Positions 27,303 through 36,773 of a stretch of 64,000 bases of DNA are shown here, piece after piece; position 1 is the stretch's first letter; every line of letters starts with the position of its first letter. Both the position numbers and the translations under genes were made by a program. The stretch comes from Stenotrophomonas beteli (lineage in GTDB: Bacteria > Pseudomonadota > Gammaproteobacteria > Xanthomonadales > Xanthomonadaceae): NCBI RefSeq assembly GCF_001431665.1, contig NZ_LLXV01000055.1:213842-277841 (forward strand), given 5' to 3'. The notes below the pieces were generated by a model. The model saw nothing but the letters and a program-made list of their open reading frames with translations, was not told the origin of the DNA and ran no database searches.

Positions 27303-27746
27303 ATGATGGTCAATCCCCTGGCCCAGGCCCATCGCGGCCTTGGCACCACCCTGTTCAGCCTGTTGAACCCGATTCCGTTCGGGTTCTTTGTCGGCGCCCT
27401 GATCTTCGATGCGATCTACCTCAACAGCGCCGAGGTGATGTGGGGCAAGGCCGCCGCCTGGCTGATCACCTTCGGCCTGCTGATCGCCATCGTGCCGCGC
27501 CTGATCAACCTGTTCGCGGTCTGGCGCCGCAACGGCAGTGCCACCGGCATCGATCGCATCGACTTCTTCCTCAACCTGGTGGCGGTGGCGCTGGCCATCT
27601 GGAACGCCTTCGTGCACAGCCGCGACGCCTACGCCGTGGCCGTGCCGGGCACGATCCTTTCAGCGCTGACCGTGGCGCTGATCGCGCTGGGGCTCATCCT
27701 GCTGTCGCTGCAGCCGCCGGTGCGGCATGGAGGTCGTCATGGCTAA
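27303..27746 (+). CDS. DUF2231-type membrane protein
   Basis: The 147-residue protein has four membrane helices (IPFGFFVGALIFDAIYL, AAWLITFGLLIAIVPRLINL, FFLNLVAVALAIWNAFVHSRDAY, ALTVALIALGLILLSL), the layout of DUF2231 proteins. GGAG precedes two adjacent ATGs (27303 and 27306). Its 3' end overlaps the following PQQ sugar dehydrogenase gene by eight bases, a frequent pairing that suggests a membrane partner passing electrons. The partnership is inference. Confidence 0.8.
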   Translation: MMVNPLAQAHRGLGTTLFSLLNPIPFGFFVGALIFDAIYLNSAEVMWGKAAAWLITFGLLIAIVPRLINLFAVWRRNGSATGIDRIDFFLNLVAVALAIWNAFVHSRDAYAVAVPGTILSALTVALIALGLILLSLQPPVRHGGRHG

Positions 27747-29049
27747 GCTCTTCCTGCCCACCGTGGCGGTGCTTTCGTTGGCGGTGATGCTGTCCGCCTG
27801 CGCGGGCAAGGCCGAGTACCACCCCTCTGACCAGTCCGGCGCGAAGCCGCCGCTGCCGGCACCGCAGAATTTCCTGATGCCGCCCATGCAGGTGCCCAAG
27901 GGCGTCGGCTGGGCCGAGGGCCAATCGCCCACGGTGGCCGAGGGCCTGAAGATCGAGCGCATCGCCGCCAACCTGCAGCATCCGCGCCGACTGCTGGCCC
28001 TGCCCAACGGCGATGTGCTGGTGGTGGAGGGCAACGGCCCCGGCGAAGAGCCGGTCACTACGCCCAAGCAATGGATCGCCGGCAAGGTGAAGGCGCGCTC
28101 GGGCAAGGCCGGCAAGGGCGGCAACCGGGTCACCCTGCTGCGCCGCACGCCCGGCACCAACACCTGGACCCAGCACGTCTACATCGAGGGCCTGCATTCG
28201 CCGTTCGGCATCCAGCTCATCGGTGACACCCTGTACGTGGCCAACACCGGCAACATCGTGCAGTTCCATTACGTGCCCGGCGAAACCCGCATGTCCGACA
28301 AGGGCCGCGAGTTCACCGACCTGCCCAGCACCATCAATCACCACTGGACCAAGGAACTGCTGGCCAGCCGCGATGGCCGCAAGCTGTACGTGGGCGTGGG
28401 TTCCAACAGCAACATCACCGAGAACGGCCTGGCGGTGGAGTACCGGCGTGCGGTGGTGCTGGAAGTGGACGTGGCCACCCGTGGCAGCCGAATTTTCGCC
28501 TCGGGCATCCGCAACCCGACCGGCCTGGACTGGGAGCCAAGCACCGGCACGCTGTGGGCAGTGGCCAACGAGCGCGACGAGATCGGTGCCGACCTGGTTC
28601 CCGATTACCTGACCTCGGTGAAGGAAGACGGCTTCTACGGCTGGCCCTACAGCTACTACGGCCAGCATGTGGATGAGCGCGTGCAGCCGCAGCGCCCCGA
28701 CCTGGTGGCCAAGGCGATCGTGCCGGACTACGCCATCGGCTCGCACGTGGCACCGCTGGGCCTGCTGTTCTATACCGGCCAGGCGCTGCCCGCGCAGTAC
28801 CACGGCGGTGCCTTCATCGGTGAACACGGCAGCTGGGACCGCTCGCCATTGAGCGGCTACGAGGTGGTGCATGTGCCGTTCAAGGACGGCAAGCCGACCG
28901 GGCGGCCACAGACCGTGGTGAGTGGCTTCGTCTCGAAGGACGAGAAGACCCTGATGGGCGCACCGGTAGGCATGGCGATGGACGCCGAGGGCGCGTTGCT
29001 GGTGGCCGACGACGTAGGCGATGTGGTGTGGCGGGTGTCGGCCAAGTAG
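27739..29049 (+). CDS. PQQ-dependent sugar dehydrogenase-like lipoprotein
   Basis: The 436-residue protein has a lipoprotein signal ending LSAC and a six-bladed propeller with family repeats (LPNGDVLVVEGNGPG, FGIQLIGDTLYVANTGNIV, GIRNPTGLDWEPSTGTLW, GGAFIGEHGSWDRSPLSGY). These match soluble aldose/sorbosone dehydrogenases. GGAGGT lies six bases before ATG 27739, inside the end of the DUF2231 gene. PQQ binding and substrate cannot be confirmed from sequence alone. Confidence 0.85.
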   Translation: MAKLFLPTVAVLSLAVMLSACAGKAEYHPSDQSGAKPPLPAPQNFLMPPMQVPKGVGWAEGQSPTVAEGLKIERIAANLQHPRRLLALPNGDVLVVEGNGPGEEPVTTPKQWIAGKVKARSGKAGKGGNRVTLLRRTPGTNTWTQHVYIEGLHSPFGIQLIGDTLYVANTGNIVQFHYVPGETRMSDKGREFTDLPSTINHHWTKELLASRDGRKLYVGVGSNSNITENGLAVEYRRAVVLEVDVATRGSRIFASGIRNPTGLDWEPSTGTLWAVANERDEIGADLVPDYLTSVKEDGFYGWPYSYYGQHVDERVQPQRPDLVAKAIVPDYAIGSHVAPLGLLFYTGQALPAQYHGGAFIGEHGSWDRSPLSGYEVVHVPFKDGKPTGRPQTVVSGFVSKDEKTLMGAPVGMAMDAEGALLVADDVGDVVWRVSAK

Positions 29050-29084
29050 CTGTGTAGCATTGAGCCATGGCCGAAGGACATCCG

Positions 29085-29170
29085 GTAGAGTCGACTGTCA
29101 GTCGACTCGCGCGCGCAGCGCGTGCTTTTCCTGTGAGCAGCGAAGAACAGTCGACTAACAGTCGACTCTC
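29085..29170. repeat. SMAG-variant dimer (GTCGAC core)
   Basis: GTAGAGTCGACTGTCAGTCGAC (29085-29108 region) and an inverted copy ending at 29170 flank about 40 bases. The core uses GTCGAC instead of the commoner GCCGAGC. Confidence 0.75.
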
Positions 29171-29205
29171 CCTTCGACTCCACCCCGTCGGCTCAACCAC
29201 CGGGT

Positions 29206-29856
29206 TCAGCGTGCCCGGAACCCGCTGAACACCGATTCGGCGGCAAAGCCCACGCCGCCCAGCAGCACGCCGAAGTACACCACCGTGGCCACCACGAAGG
29301 CGTAACCGGCCGCCACCGCCGCGCCGTCGCGCTGGATGAAACCAATGGCGAAGGACATCAGCGCCAGCGCCGGCAGCGTATTGCTGAAGGGAATCGGGCC
29401 GGCCGGCGCCATCAGCAGCAGCGTAGCCACCACCAGCGCCAGGTTGTTCAGGCGCATCATCTTCCTCGAACGCACCATCACCGCCAGCCGCATCGGCCGC
29501 GACAGCCGCTCCATGCGATGCACCCACTTCAACGCGCGGCCGAGGTTGGTCTTCAGCGTTTCGGTGGCGATCTCGCGGCGTGCCAGCTTCCGCGGCACCC
29601 ACAGCGGGCGGTTGCGCAGCCGGCTCAGGCCGATCAGCAGGATCGAGGCGCCAAACACCGTGCTCAGCCCGGGAATCGACACCGGGATGATGAAGATGGC
29701 CGAAAGCAGGATCACCACCAGCAGCAGGCCCTCATCGCCCAAGGCGCTGAGCAGGGTGCCGACACTGACCCGTTCGCCGGGCAGTTCGTCGATCATCTGC
29801 TCGATCTGCTGGGCCAGTGGCGCGGTGTCGTTGGGGTCGGGGGCACGGTAGGTCAT
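29206..29856 (-). CDS. ExoD-family membrane protein
   Basis: The 216-residue protein starts with a soluble stretch (LAQQIEQMIDELPGERVSVG) and has four or more membrane helices, with LLALGDEGLLLVVILLS-like and IPVSIPGLSTVFGASILLIG segments and RPMRLAVMVRSRKMMRLNN, all ExoD hallmarks. Rhizobial ExoD affects exopolysaccharide synthesis; the biochemical role is unknown. It is convergent with the sugar dehydrogenase gene across a SMAG pair. Confidence 0.85.
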   Translation of the reverse strand: MTYRAPDPNDTAPLAQQIEQMIDELPGERVSVGTLLSALGDEGLLLVVILLSAIFIIPVSIPGLSTVFGASILLIGLSRLRNRPLWVPRKLARREIATETLKTNLGRALKWVHRMERLSRPMRLAVMVRSRKMMRLNNLALVVATLLLMAPAGPIPFSNTLPALALMSFAIGFIQRDGAAVAAGYAFVVATVVYFGVLLGGVGFAAESVFSGFRAR

Positions 29857-30004
29857 GCGTCGAAAGGGCTTAGGGAAGGGCGGTCAGGGGGGCCGTCCTG
29901 CGGTGGGGGACGCACAGGCCCCTGAAGTATCCCGGCCAATGTGGGCAAAGAGGTGAACCGGGCATGAGGCGCTAAACTGGCCCGCCCCGCACGAGTGCAA
30001 CGCA

Positions 30005-30838
30005 ATGGACATGGGCCGCAGGCAATCGACCATCGAACTGGTCGCCATCGATATGGATGGCACCCTGCTGGACCCGGCCCACACGCTCACTGCACGGGCC
30101 AAACAGGCCATCGCACAGGCGCGCGCGCTGGGCGTGCACATCGTGCTGACCAGCGGCCGCCCGGTTCCCGGCCTGGCCCCGTTCCTGCACGAACTGGGCA
30201 TCACCGGCGACGACGACTACTGCATCGCCTGCAACGGCGGCCTGGTGCAGCGCATCGGCACGCGCGAAACCGTGGTCGAGTATCCGCTCAGCTTCGATGA
30301 CTTCCTGTTCTGCGAGCAGGTGGCGCGCGAACTGGGGGTGCACTTCCAGGCGCTGGACAGCCAGCGCATCTACACCCCCAACCAGGACATCAGCGACTAC
30401 ACCGTGGCCGACTCGCATCTCTCGCGGATGCCGCTGTCCTACCGCCGGGTGGCCGACATGGACCGATCGATGTCCTTCATCAAGCTGATGATGATCGATG
30501 CGCCCGAGGTGCTGGACGCGGCCATCGCGCGCCTGCCCAGCGCGCTGACCGAGCGTTTTGCCGTGCTGAAAAGCGCACCGTTCTTCCTGGAAGTGTTCGA
30601 CCACCGCGCCGGCAAGGGGCCGAGCCTGCAGAAGCTGGCCGAGCATCTGGGCATCGACCGCGCCAACGTGATGGCCATCGGCGACCAGGAGAACGACCTG
30701 ACCATGCTGCAGTACGCCGGCACCAGCGTGGCGATGGGCAATGCCATCGATGTGGTGAAGGCCGTGGCGCGGTTTGAAACCAGCAGCAATGCCGATGACG
30801 GCGTGGCCCGCGCCATTGAGCGCTTCGTGCTGCGGTAA
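30005..30838 (+). CDS. Cof-type HAD phosphatase (YidA-like)
   Basis: The 277-residue protein has HAD motif I (VAIDMDGTLLD), motif II (VLTSGRP), the motif III Lys region (VFDHRAGKGPSLQKLAEHLG) and motif IV (VMAIGDQENDLTML). The type IIB cap sits between motifs II and III. These features and the length match YidA/Cof sugar-phosphate phosphatases. It diverges from the ExoD gene. The substrate is not specified by context. Confidence 0.9.
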   Translation: MDMGRRQSTIELVAIDMDGTLLDPAHTLTARAKQAIAQARALGVHIVLTSGRPVPGLAPFLHELGITGDDDYCIACNGGLVQRIGTRETVVEYPLSFDDFLFCEQVARELGVHFQALDSQRIYTPNQDISDYTVADSHLSRMPLSYRRVADMDRSMSFIKLMMIDAPEVLDAAIARLPSALTERFAVLKSAPFFLEVFDHRAGKGPSLQKLAEHLGIDRANVMAIGDQENDLTMLQYAGTSVAMGNAIDVVKAVARFETSSNADDGVARAIERFVLR

Positions 30839-30857
30839 ATCGCGCGGCCATCTTCTG

Positions 30858-30962
30858 GTAGGTGCCAACCTTGGTTGGTACACGCAAACGGCAAGTGCCG
30901 ACCAAGGTCGGCCTCTACCAGGTCCCATCCGCCCAGGTAGCAGCCAACCCTGGTTGGCATAC
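30858..30962. repeat. Cluster of three SMAG-like palindromes
   Basis: Three hairpins follow each other: GTAGGTGCCAACC...GGTTGGTAC (30858-30881), GTGCCGACC...GGTCGGC with CTAC (30895-30917), and GTAGCAGCCAACC...GGTTGGCATAC (30937-30962). The remaining 290 bases up to the TonB receptor gene at 31256 contain no gene that I can support. Confidence 0.7.
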
Positions 30963-31255
30963 GCCGACGGCAAGCGCCAGGCTATACCCACGTATAGCCC
31001 ATCCATCCCCATCGCCATCGGCGCTGTACCACGGTGCAATGGCGAGTGCGGCAGTGCGATGCAAGAATTCCGCACGTCGAAATCACGCCATCGCATTGAG
31101 CGGCTGAGGATCGTTTTCCTCCGTCGCTGACCGGCGCGCACTGCGCCGTCACCCCCCAACGCCATCGCATCACCAGCCAGCGCACCGACACCGGTGCCGC
31201 GCCGCGCTGGGCGTGCGCTCGCGCCGTCTTTCCCCACTGCACGCTGGATCTGTCC

Positions 31256-33574
31256 ATGAACAACCCACCCACGACGCGCCTGGCGCTGGCGATCCTCACC
31301 GCCATCGCCGCACCGGTCCATGCTGCCGGATCGGCGGACACCGCGCACGACACGCCCACCACCCTGAACGCCCTGCAGGTCATCGCCACACCGCGCGGTG
31401 CCGCCGTTGCACCGACCCAGGTGGTAGGCCCGAACCGCTACATCATCAAGGCCGAAGACCTCGATGCCATGGTCACCGGCAACAACGGCCTGGCCATGCT
31501 CAAGCAGGTGCCCGGCGCCAGCTACACCGCCACCGATGGGCTGGGCCTGGATATCTCGGCCACCAGCCTGTTCGTGCGCGGCTTCCGCATGAATGAAATG
31601 GGCATCACCTTCGAAGGCGTGCCGCTGAACGACAACGGCTTCCTCTCGCTCACCGGCACCAGCGTGGTGAACGTGGGCGTGCCCGATGGCATCGGCGCGA
31701 TCACGGTCAGCCCCGGCGGCGCACCGGTCAGCGTGTTTTCCAGCAGCGTCAACGGCGGCAGCCTGGAATACCGCCTGCGCGAGCTGCAGGACACGCCCAG
31801 CCTGCGCGTGAAGCAGGGTGTGGGCAGCAACAGCACCTTGGTCACCACCGTATCCGGGCAGAGCGGCCAGCTGGGCGCGCAGGGCCCGAAAGTGCTGGTC
31901 GACCTGCAGCGCGTGTCGGCCGACAAGTACCAGGGCGGTGGCACCCAGCACTTCCTGCGCGGCGACCTGAAGCTGCAGCAGGATGTGGCCTGGGGCGATT
32001 TCACTGTGTTCCTCTCTGACAGCAAGGCCAAGGTCTGGGGCTACAACAACATCTCCTTCGACATGATCCGCAAGCTGGGCTGGAAGGCCGACAGCTTCTA
32101 CCCGGATTACGCCCGCGCGTACTATGTGGCCTCGCCGGAGAACGCAGACAAGCCCTGCGGCGCCTATACCTGTGGCGAACTGTCGGGGCTGATTCCCTAC
32201 GACACCGGCCAGAGCACCCGCGACCGCGTGTCCTCGATCAATCATCGCTTCCAGATCAACCCGGCGCTGAGCGGCAACGTGCAGCTGTACAACGCCAACA
32301 GCCACACCCAGGCCACGCTGACCGACCCCACCGTGCCGTCACCCAACGGTGCACCCTTCTCCGAGCAGGTGCAGACGCCTCGCCTGAACCGGTTGGGCGG
32401 CATGTTCAATGTGCAGTTCGAAGCCGGTGCGCATACGTTCACCGCCGGTTTCTGGCAGGAGAAGAGCAAGGCCGCAGCCAGGACCGAGTGGTACCAGCAG
32501 CCGCTGCTGGGCGAGGGTCCGCCGCTGAAGGCCACCGGGCCATTCGATGTGTATGGGCCGGCGTTCAAGACCGACAACGCCTCAAGCTGGGTGACCCGCT
32601 CGCGCCAGTTCTACCTGCAGGACGACATCGTGCTGAATGACACGCTGAAGCTCGGCGTCGGCTTCAAGGCCGTGGATTTCCGCACCCGCGGTGGCGGCCT
32701 CGGCGATGCCGAGGACCGGCCGGTGAACGGCACGCTGCGCGCCAGGAGCAACTTCCTGCCACACGTCTCGCTGTTCTGGAGCCCGACTGAATCCACCGAT
32801 GCCTTCATCGACCTGGCCAACACGATGAACGGCTACCGCGTGGCCCAGCGCGGCAACATCGGCTACACCGCCTCGGCGTGGACCATCACCGACCAGGAGG
32901 AATTCGACCGCGTGGCCGGCACGCTGCGCCCGGAGAAGAACTGGAACCTGACCGTGGGCGCATCGCATCGCTTCGACCGGCTGACGATCACTGGCGACGT
33001 GTTCTACAACGATATCCGCAACCGCCTGTTGTCGGCGGCCATCGGCACCCAGTTCGCGCAGATCAATACCGTGCGGCTGATGCCGAAGATGCATGTGATC
33101 GGCGCCGACCTGGGCATCACCGCCGACCTCACCGACCACCTGCAGTTCTACCAGGGCGTGGCCGTGGCCCGTTCGTACTACGACAGCGATTTCGTGGTGG
33201 GCGACACGGTGTACCCGATCAAGCGCAACGCCCAGCCGGGCTACCCGCAGATCTCGCTGGTGAGTGATCTTTCCGCGCACTTCGGCGACTGGCGCTTCGG
33301 TGCCACAAGCACCTCGTACCTGCGCCAGCCCTTCACCTACGAGAACGACATCCGCGTTCCCACGTTCTGGCAGGTCAACACCTATGCCGCCTACCGGTTT
33401 GGTGCGGATAGCGCGGTGCCCGGGCTGGAGCTGCGGCTGGATGTGAGCAACCTGTTCAACCGCCACAACATCGGCACCGCCACCATTGCCGGCTCGTCGT
33501 TCTCGGGCGATTACCAGACCCTGCAGCGCAGTGCGCCCCGGCAGCTGATGTTCAGTACCTCGATGGCGTTCTGA
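31256..33574 (+). CDS. TonB-dependent outer-membrane receptor
   Basis: The 772-residue protein has a signal peptide (LALAILTAIAAPVHAAG), a plug (LFVRGFRMNEMGITFEGVPL, GIGAITVSPGGAPVSVFSSS) and a long barrel ending SMAF with terminal Phe. YEFWHV-like iron-specific motifs are absent. One Cys pair (KPCGAYTCGEL) lies in an extracellular loop. No transporter or regulator lies next to it, so the ligand is open; siderophores are common for this type. Confidence 0.9.
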   Translation: MNNPPTTRLALAILTAIAAPVHAAGSADTAHDTPTTLNALQVIATPRGAAVAPTQVVGPNRYIIKAEDLDAMVTGNNGLAMLKQVPGASYTATDGLGLDISATSLFVRGFRMNEMGITFEGVPLNDNGFLSLTGTSVVNVGVPDGIGAITVSPGGAPVSVFSSSVNGGSLEYRLRELQDTPSLRVKQGVGSNSTLVTTVSGQSGQLGAQGPKVLVDLQRVSADKYQGGGTQHFLRGDLKLQQDVAWGDFTVFLSDSKAKVWGYNNISFDMIRKLGWKADSFYPDYARAYYVASPENADKPCGAYTCGELSGLIPYDTGQSTRDRVSSINHRFQINPALSGNVQLYNANSHTQATLTDPTVPSPNGAPFSEQVQTPRLNRLGGMFNVQFEAGAHTFTAGFWQEKSKAAARTEWYQQPLLGEGPPLKATGPFDVYGPAFKTDNASSWVTRSRQFYLQDDIVLNDTLKLGVGFKAVDFRTRGGGLGDAEDRPVNGTLRARSNFLPHVSLFWSPTESTDAFIDLANTMNGYRVAQRGNIGYTASAWTITDQEEFDRVAGTLRPEKNWNLTVGASHRFDRLTITGDVFYNDIRNRLLSAAIGTQFAQINTVRLMPKMHVIGADLGITADLTDHLQFYQGVAVARSYYDSDFVVGDTVYPIKRNAQPGYPQISLVSDLSAHFGDWRFGATSTSYLRQPFTYENDIRVPTFWQVNTYAAYRFGADSAVPGLELRLDVSNLFNRHNIGTATIAGSSFSGDYQTLQRSAPRQLMFSTSMAF

Positions 33575-33588
33575 GGCAACCAGGGACT

Positions 33589-33682
33589 GGGTCAGAGCCC
33601 TTTGCTGCGCAAAGGGATCCGACCCCGCTGCCATCCCGTGATCGGGGTCAGATCCCTTTGCACAGCAAAGGGCTCTGACCCC
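33589..33682. repeat. Large inverted repeat with GGGTCAGA...CCCTTT arms
   Basis: GGGTCAGAGCCCTTTG...CAAAGGGATCCGACCCC and GGGGTCAGATCCCTTTG...CAAAGGGCTCTGACCCC form two hairpins that also pair with each other. It is a REP-like element distinct from SMAG, downstream of the TonB receptor gene. Confidence 0.75.
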
Positions 33683-33740
33683 CGACCCCTGCCTTGCGCA
33701 ATCAACAGGGATTTTCTGGCGGCGACGCAAGGTTCCCACA

Positions 33741-34130
33741 ATGTTGCTGCGTCATCCTGTTGGCATGGCACAGCACCACACGCAATCACCGCTGTTCGGC
33801 ATCCGGGGCCCGGGACGGCCCCGGCAGGCGCTGTCCGTGGCGCCTGCGATCGACCTGCGGGCCGAATACCAGTTCTGGCACGTCTACGAACGCGTGGTCC
33901 GCCCGCTGCCCGGCGGTGGGCTGCCGCAGGCGTGGTTGGTGTGCCAGAAGGTCTATCGCGACCGCTGGCAGCACCCGGAGGACAGCGAGGCGGCGGGACT
34001 GTCGCGGGTGCTCTTCGGCGACAACATGACGGCTGGCCGGGCGTCGGAGCTGGCGGAGCTCCACGCGCTGGTCAGCCGTCGGGTGGCGGTGCTGGCTCGG
34101 CGAGGCGTATTGTTCGGGCGCGGCCGCTGA
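33741..34130 (+). CDS. Hypothetical protein
   Basis: The 129-residue product contains a compact middle region (LRAEYQFWHVYERVVRPLPG, AWLVCQKVYRDRWQHPED, LSRVLFGDNMTAGRASELAE) and a basic C-terminus. Codon use is typical for the chromosome, which supports a real gene. AAGG lies eight bases before ATG 33741; ATG 33765 is an alternative start. I do not recognise the family. A second small hypothetical gene follows after 24 bases. Confidence 0.6.
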   Translation: MLLRHPVGMAQHHTQSPLFGIRGPGRPRQALSVAPAIDLRAEYQFWHVYERVVRPLPGGGLPQAWLVCQKVYRDRWQHPEDSEAAGLSRVLFGDNMTAGRASELAELHALVSRRVAVLARRGVLFGRGR

Positions 34131-34154
34131 CCCGCACATCTGCAGGGAATTCCG

Positions 34155-34451
34155 ATGGATCTTCTTCCGGGGCAATATCGCATCCTCGCGTACCGCGGAT
34201 TCCACGACCTGCCACGGCTGATGCTGGTGACCGATAGCGCATCAAAGCACTGGGTGCTCGACTGTCCGTTCGAGGACGAACGGGATGACTACGCGCCGAT
34301 GTATCGCGTCCTTGCCGTGGAAGCTGGTGCCGCAGGGCCGGCGGAGATATGGGAACGGCACAGTCGTAGGCTTCTGCCTAGCGTCGGCGTTCTGCCAGTA
34401 AAAAGGCTGCAGTTTGACGAGACGCGGCGTGCCTCCTTCATCCTGACGTGA
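34155..34451 (+). CDS. Hypothetical protein
   Basis: The 98-residue product (MDLLPGQYRILAYRGFHDLP, then LMLVTDSASKHWVLDCPFED) looks like a small beta-rich protein with acidic patches and no signal peptide. CAGGGA precedes the ATG. It follows the previous hypothetical gene by 24 bases and is convergent with comM. No family recognised. Confidence 0.65.
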   Translation: MDLLPGQYRILAYRGFHDLPRLMLVTDSASKHWVLDCPFEDERDDYAPMYRVLAVEAGAAGPAEIWERHSRRLLPSVGVLPVKRLQFDETRRASFILT

Positions 34452-34458
34452 TCCTTTG

Positions 34459-35964
34459 TTACACCCCCGGCTTTCCTCGATCCAACTGCCGATACCCGAT
34501 CGCCTCAGCCAGATGCGCAGTCTGGATAACCTCGCAACCGGCCAGATCTGCAATCGTGCGCGCCACCCGCAGAATCCGGTGCATCGCCCGCGCGGACAGT
34601 TGCAGGCGTTCAATCGCCTGCTCCAACAAGTCCTGATCGGCCTCGCTCAGTCGCGTGCATGCCCGCAGCGCCGCGGGCGGCAGATGCGCATTGAGCCCGC
34701 CACGCACCTGCTGCATGGCATGGGCGGCTTCCACTCGTGCACGTACCGCAGCACTGGGCTCCCCCAGCGGCGTGCTCTCGCGCAGCTCCACCGCATCCAT
34801 GCGCGCCACACTGATGTGCAGGTCGATGCGATCCAGCAGCGGCCCTGACACCCGCGCACGATAGCGGTTGATGCGCTCTTCACTGCACAGGCAGCGATTG
34901 CTGCGGTCACCGGCCCACCCGCAGGGGCACGGGTTCATCGCCGCCACCAGCTGGAAGCGGGCCGGGTACTGCACACTGCGCGCCGCACGGGAAATTCGGA
35001 TATGGCCCGACTCCAGCGGCTCGCGCAGCGTCTCCAGCGCGCTGCGGTTCCACTCGGGCAGTTCATCCAGGAACAGCACGCCGTGATGGGCCAGCGATAT
35101 CTCGCCGGGGCAGGGCGGGTTGCCGCCGCCCACCAGCGCCGCCGCGCTCGCACTGTGGTGGGGAGCGCGGAACGGCCGTTGCCGCCAACGCTTCGGGTCC
35201 AATCCCTCGCCACTCACCGACACAATTGCAGCCAGCTGCAGTGCTTCGGCTTCTTCGGTATCCGGCAGCAGCCCGGGCAGGCGCGAGGCCAGCAGCGTCT
35301 TGCCGCAGCCGGGGCTGCCGATCAGCAGCAGATGATGGCCACCGGCCGCAGCCACCTCCAACGCGCGCCGCGCATGCGCCTGCCCGCGCACGTCGGCCAG
35401 ATCGGGCAGCGGCAGCGGTGTGGTGTCCACGCGTTCCACGGGTGGCAACAGGCGCGGGTTGCCCAGTCCGGCGCAGCACTCCAGCAGCGTGCGCGCCACC
35501 CGCACATCGGCGTGCTCGGCCAGCGCTGCTTCGGCGGCATTGCCCGGGGGTACCACCAGGATGCGCCCGGCGTCGGCGGCTGCAATCGCGGCCGGTAATG
35601 CACCGGCCACCGGGCGTAGTTCTCCGGTCAGCCCCAACTCGCCCAGGAACTCGTACTGCAGCAGCGACTGTGGATCGATCTGTCCGCTGGCCGCGAGGAT
35701 GCCCAGTGCGATGGCCAGGTCGTAGCGCCCGCCTTCCTTGGGCAGATCGGCGGGTGCGAGATTCAAGGTGATGCGCCGCTGCGGGAAATCGAAGCGCGCA
35801 CAGAGCAGGGCGGCACGTACTCGCTCGCGCGATTCACGCACGCTGGTTTCGGCCAGGCCCACGATCTGGGTGGCGGGCAGGCCACCGGAAAGATGCACTT
35901 CCACCCGCACCAATGGGGCATCAACCCCGGCGCGGGCGCGGCTGTGGACCAGCGCCAGGCTCAT
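34459..35964 (-). CDS. comM: ComM / YifB-type AAA+ helicase-like protein
   Basis: The 501-residue protein has an N-terminal Lon-like domain (MSLALVHSRARAGVDAPLVR, VGLAETSVRESRERVRAALL) and a Mg-chelatase-type AAA+ ATPase: Walker A GSPGCGKTLLASRLPG, Walker B GVLFLDELPEW, with the Cys-rich MNPCPCGWAGDRSNRCLC insertion. ComM promotes branch migration during natural transformation. ATG 35964 is chosen because the protein then starts as in homologues; CAGGAAG precedes it. It marks the left border of the accessory region. Confidence 0.93.
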   Translation of the reverse strand: MSLALVHSRARAGVDAPLVRVEVHLSGGLPATQIVGLAETSVRESRERVRAALLCARFDFPQRRITLNLAPADLPKEGGRYDLAIALGILAASGQIDPQSLLQYEFLGELGLTGELRPVAGALPAAIAAADAGRILVVPPGNAAEAALAEHADVRVARTLLECCAGLGNPRLLPPVERVDTTPLPLPDLADVRGQAHARRALEVAAAGGHHLLLIGSPGCGKTLLASRLPGLLPDTEEAEALQLAAIVSVSGEGLDPKRWRQRPFRAPHHSASAAALVGGGNPPCPGEISLAHHGVLFLDELPEWNRSALETLREPLESGHIRISRAARSVQYPARFQLVAAMNPCPCGWAGDRSNRCLCSEERINRYRARVSGPLLDRIDLHISVARMDAVELRESTPLGEPSAAVRARVEAAHAMQQVRGGLNAHLPPAALRACTRLSEADQDLLEQAIERLQLSARAMHRILRVARTIADLAGCEVIQTAHLAEAIGYRQLDRGKPGV

Positions 35965-36240
35965 GTGTTGCTTCCTGCAGAGGGACGCTTGATGGTGCTG
36001 CAGGTGTGTTATGGCGAACCATCGGGAATTGCGGGTGAAGCGGCTAGGGGGATTACCAATGGAGTCTTTGACGGAGTCCTTCCGGCTGGCGACCTGGGTC
36101 CATCCCGAGGCGGCGGGAACAGCATTTGCTCGAGCTGTCGGTGGAAAGCGATACAGTGCCGGAAGGCGGATGAGGGGATGAATATCCATCCCCTTGCCCT
36201 GGTACGATAGCCACGTAGTCAGATGACGATGATGCAACGC

Positions 36241-36756
36241 CTAGCGGTCGCTTGCGGTAACCCCACATCGCTTCAGCTCATCGTATGTCGACCGATCCAG
36301 TACCAGGCTGAACCCGGCGGTTGTCGGCACCAGCACACGCGTGGCGCCAGAAGATATTGCAAAAATCTTCCGCCCGCTTGGATCCTGGAACCAGCCTGCA
36401 TTGATTCCTTGCGAGCTCATGCCGTTGGTGCGTTTGCGCAAGGAAGCACCAATCTGGTCGGTTGCCTGGATATCAATCAGTGAGCCACGTTGGAGATGAG
36501 CGCTCCAGAAGCCTGCATGCAGGTTGACACCACTTCTGTCGACCACCACCTTCGAGCGCACGGCCAGCATGACCGTCGAGGCTGACATCGCCAAGCCGAT
36601 AGCGCAAAGGACGGCAATTCCGACTGCCTTCTTCCTTGGCTCCAGGCCGCCGTAGAATGCCAAGCCTACGGCGCAGGTAAAGAGAAAAGCGACGGGAACA
36701 AGTTCCTGAAGGAGCACGCCGCGGGTGAACAATGAGATGGGAATCGTACATTGCAT
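36241..36756 (-). CDS. Membrane protein with PH-like domain, third gene of radical SAM unit
   Basis: The 171-residue protein has two N-terminal membrane helices (LLQELVPVAFLFTCAVGLAFY and AVGIAVLCAIGLAMSASTVMLA). A beta-rich soluble domain follows (VVVDRSGVNLHAGFWSAHLQ, IDIQATDQIGASLRKRTNGM, GRKIFAISSGATRVLVPTTA) that reads like bacterial PH-domain membrane proteins. AGGAG precedes the ATG. It follows the Tat-signal gene by 17 bases on the same strand and is probably cotranscribed. Codon use is less G/C-biased than in flanking core genes. Confidence 0.65.
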   Translation of the reverse strand: MQCTIPISLFTRGVLLQELVPVAFLFTCAVGLAFYGGLEPRKKAVGIAVLCAIGLAMSASTVMLAVRSKVVVDRSGVNLHAGFWSAHLQRGSLIDIQATDQIGASLRKRTNGMSSQGINAGWFQDPSGRKIFAISSGATRVLVPTTAGFSLVLDRSTYDELKRCGVTASDR

Positions 36757-36773
36757 CGGTTCGGATCTCCTAG

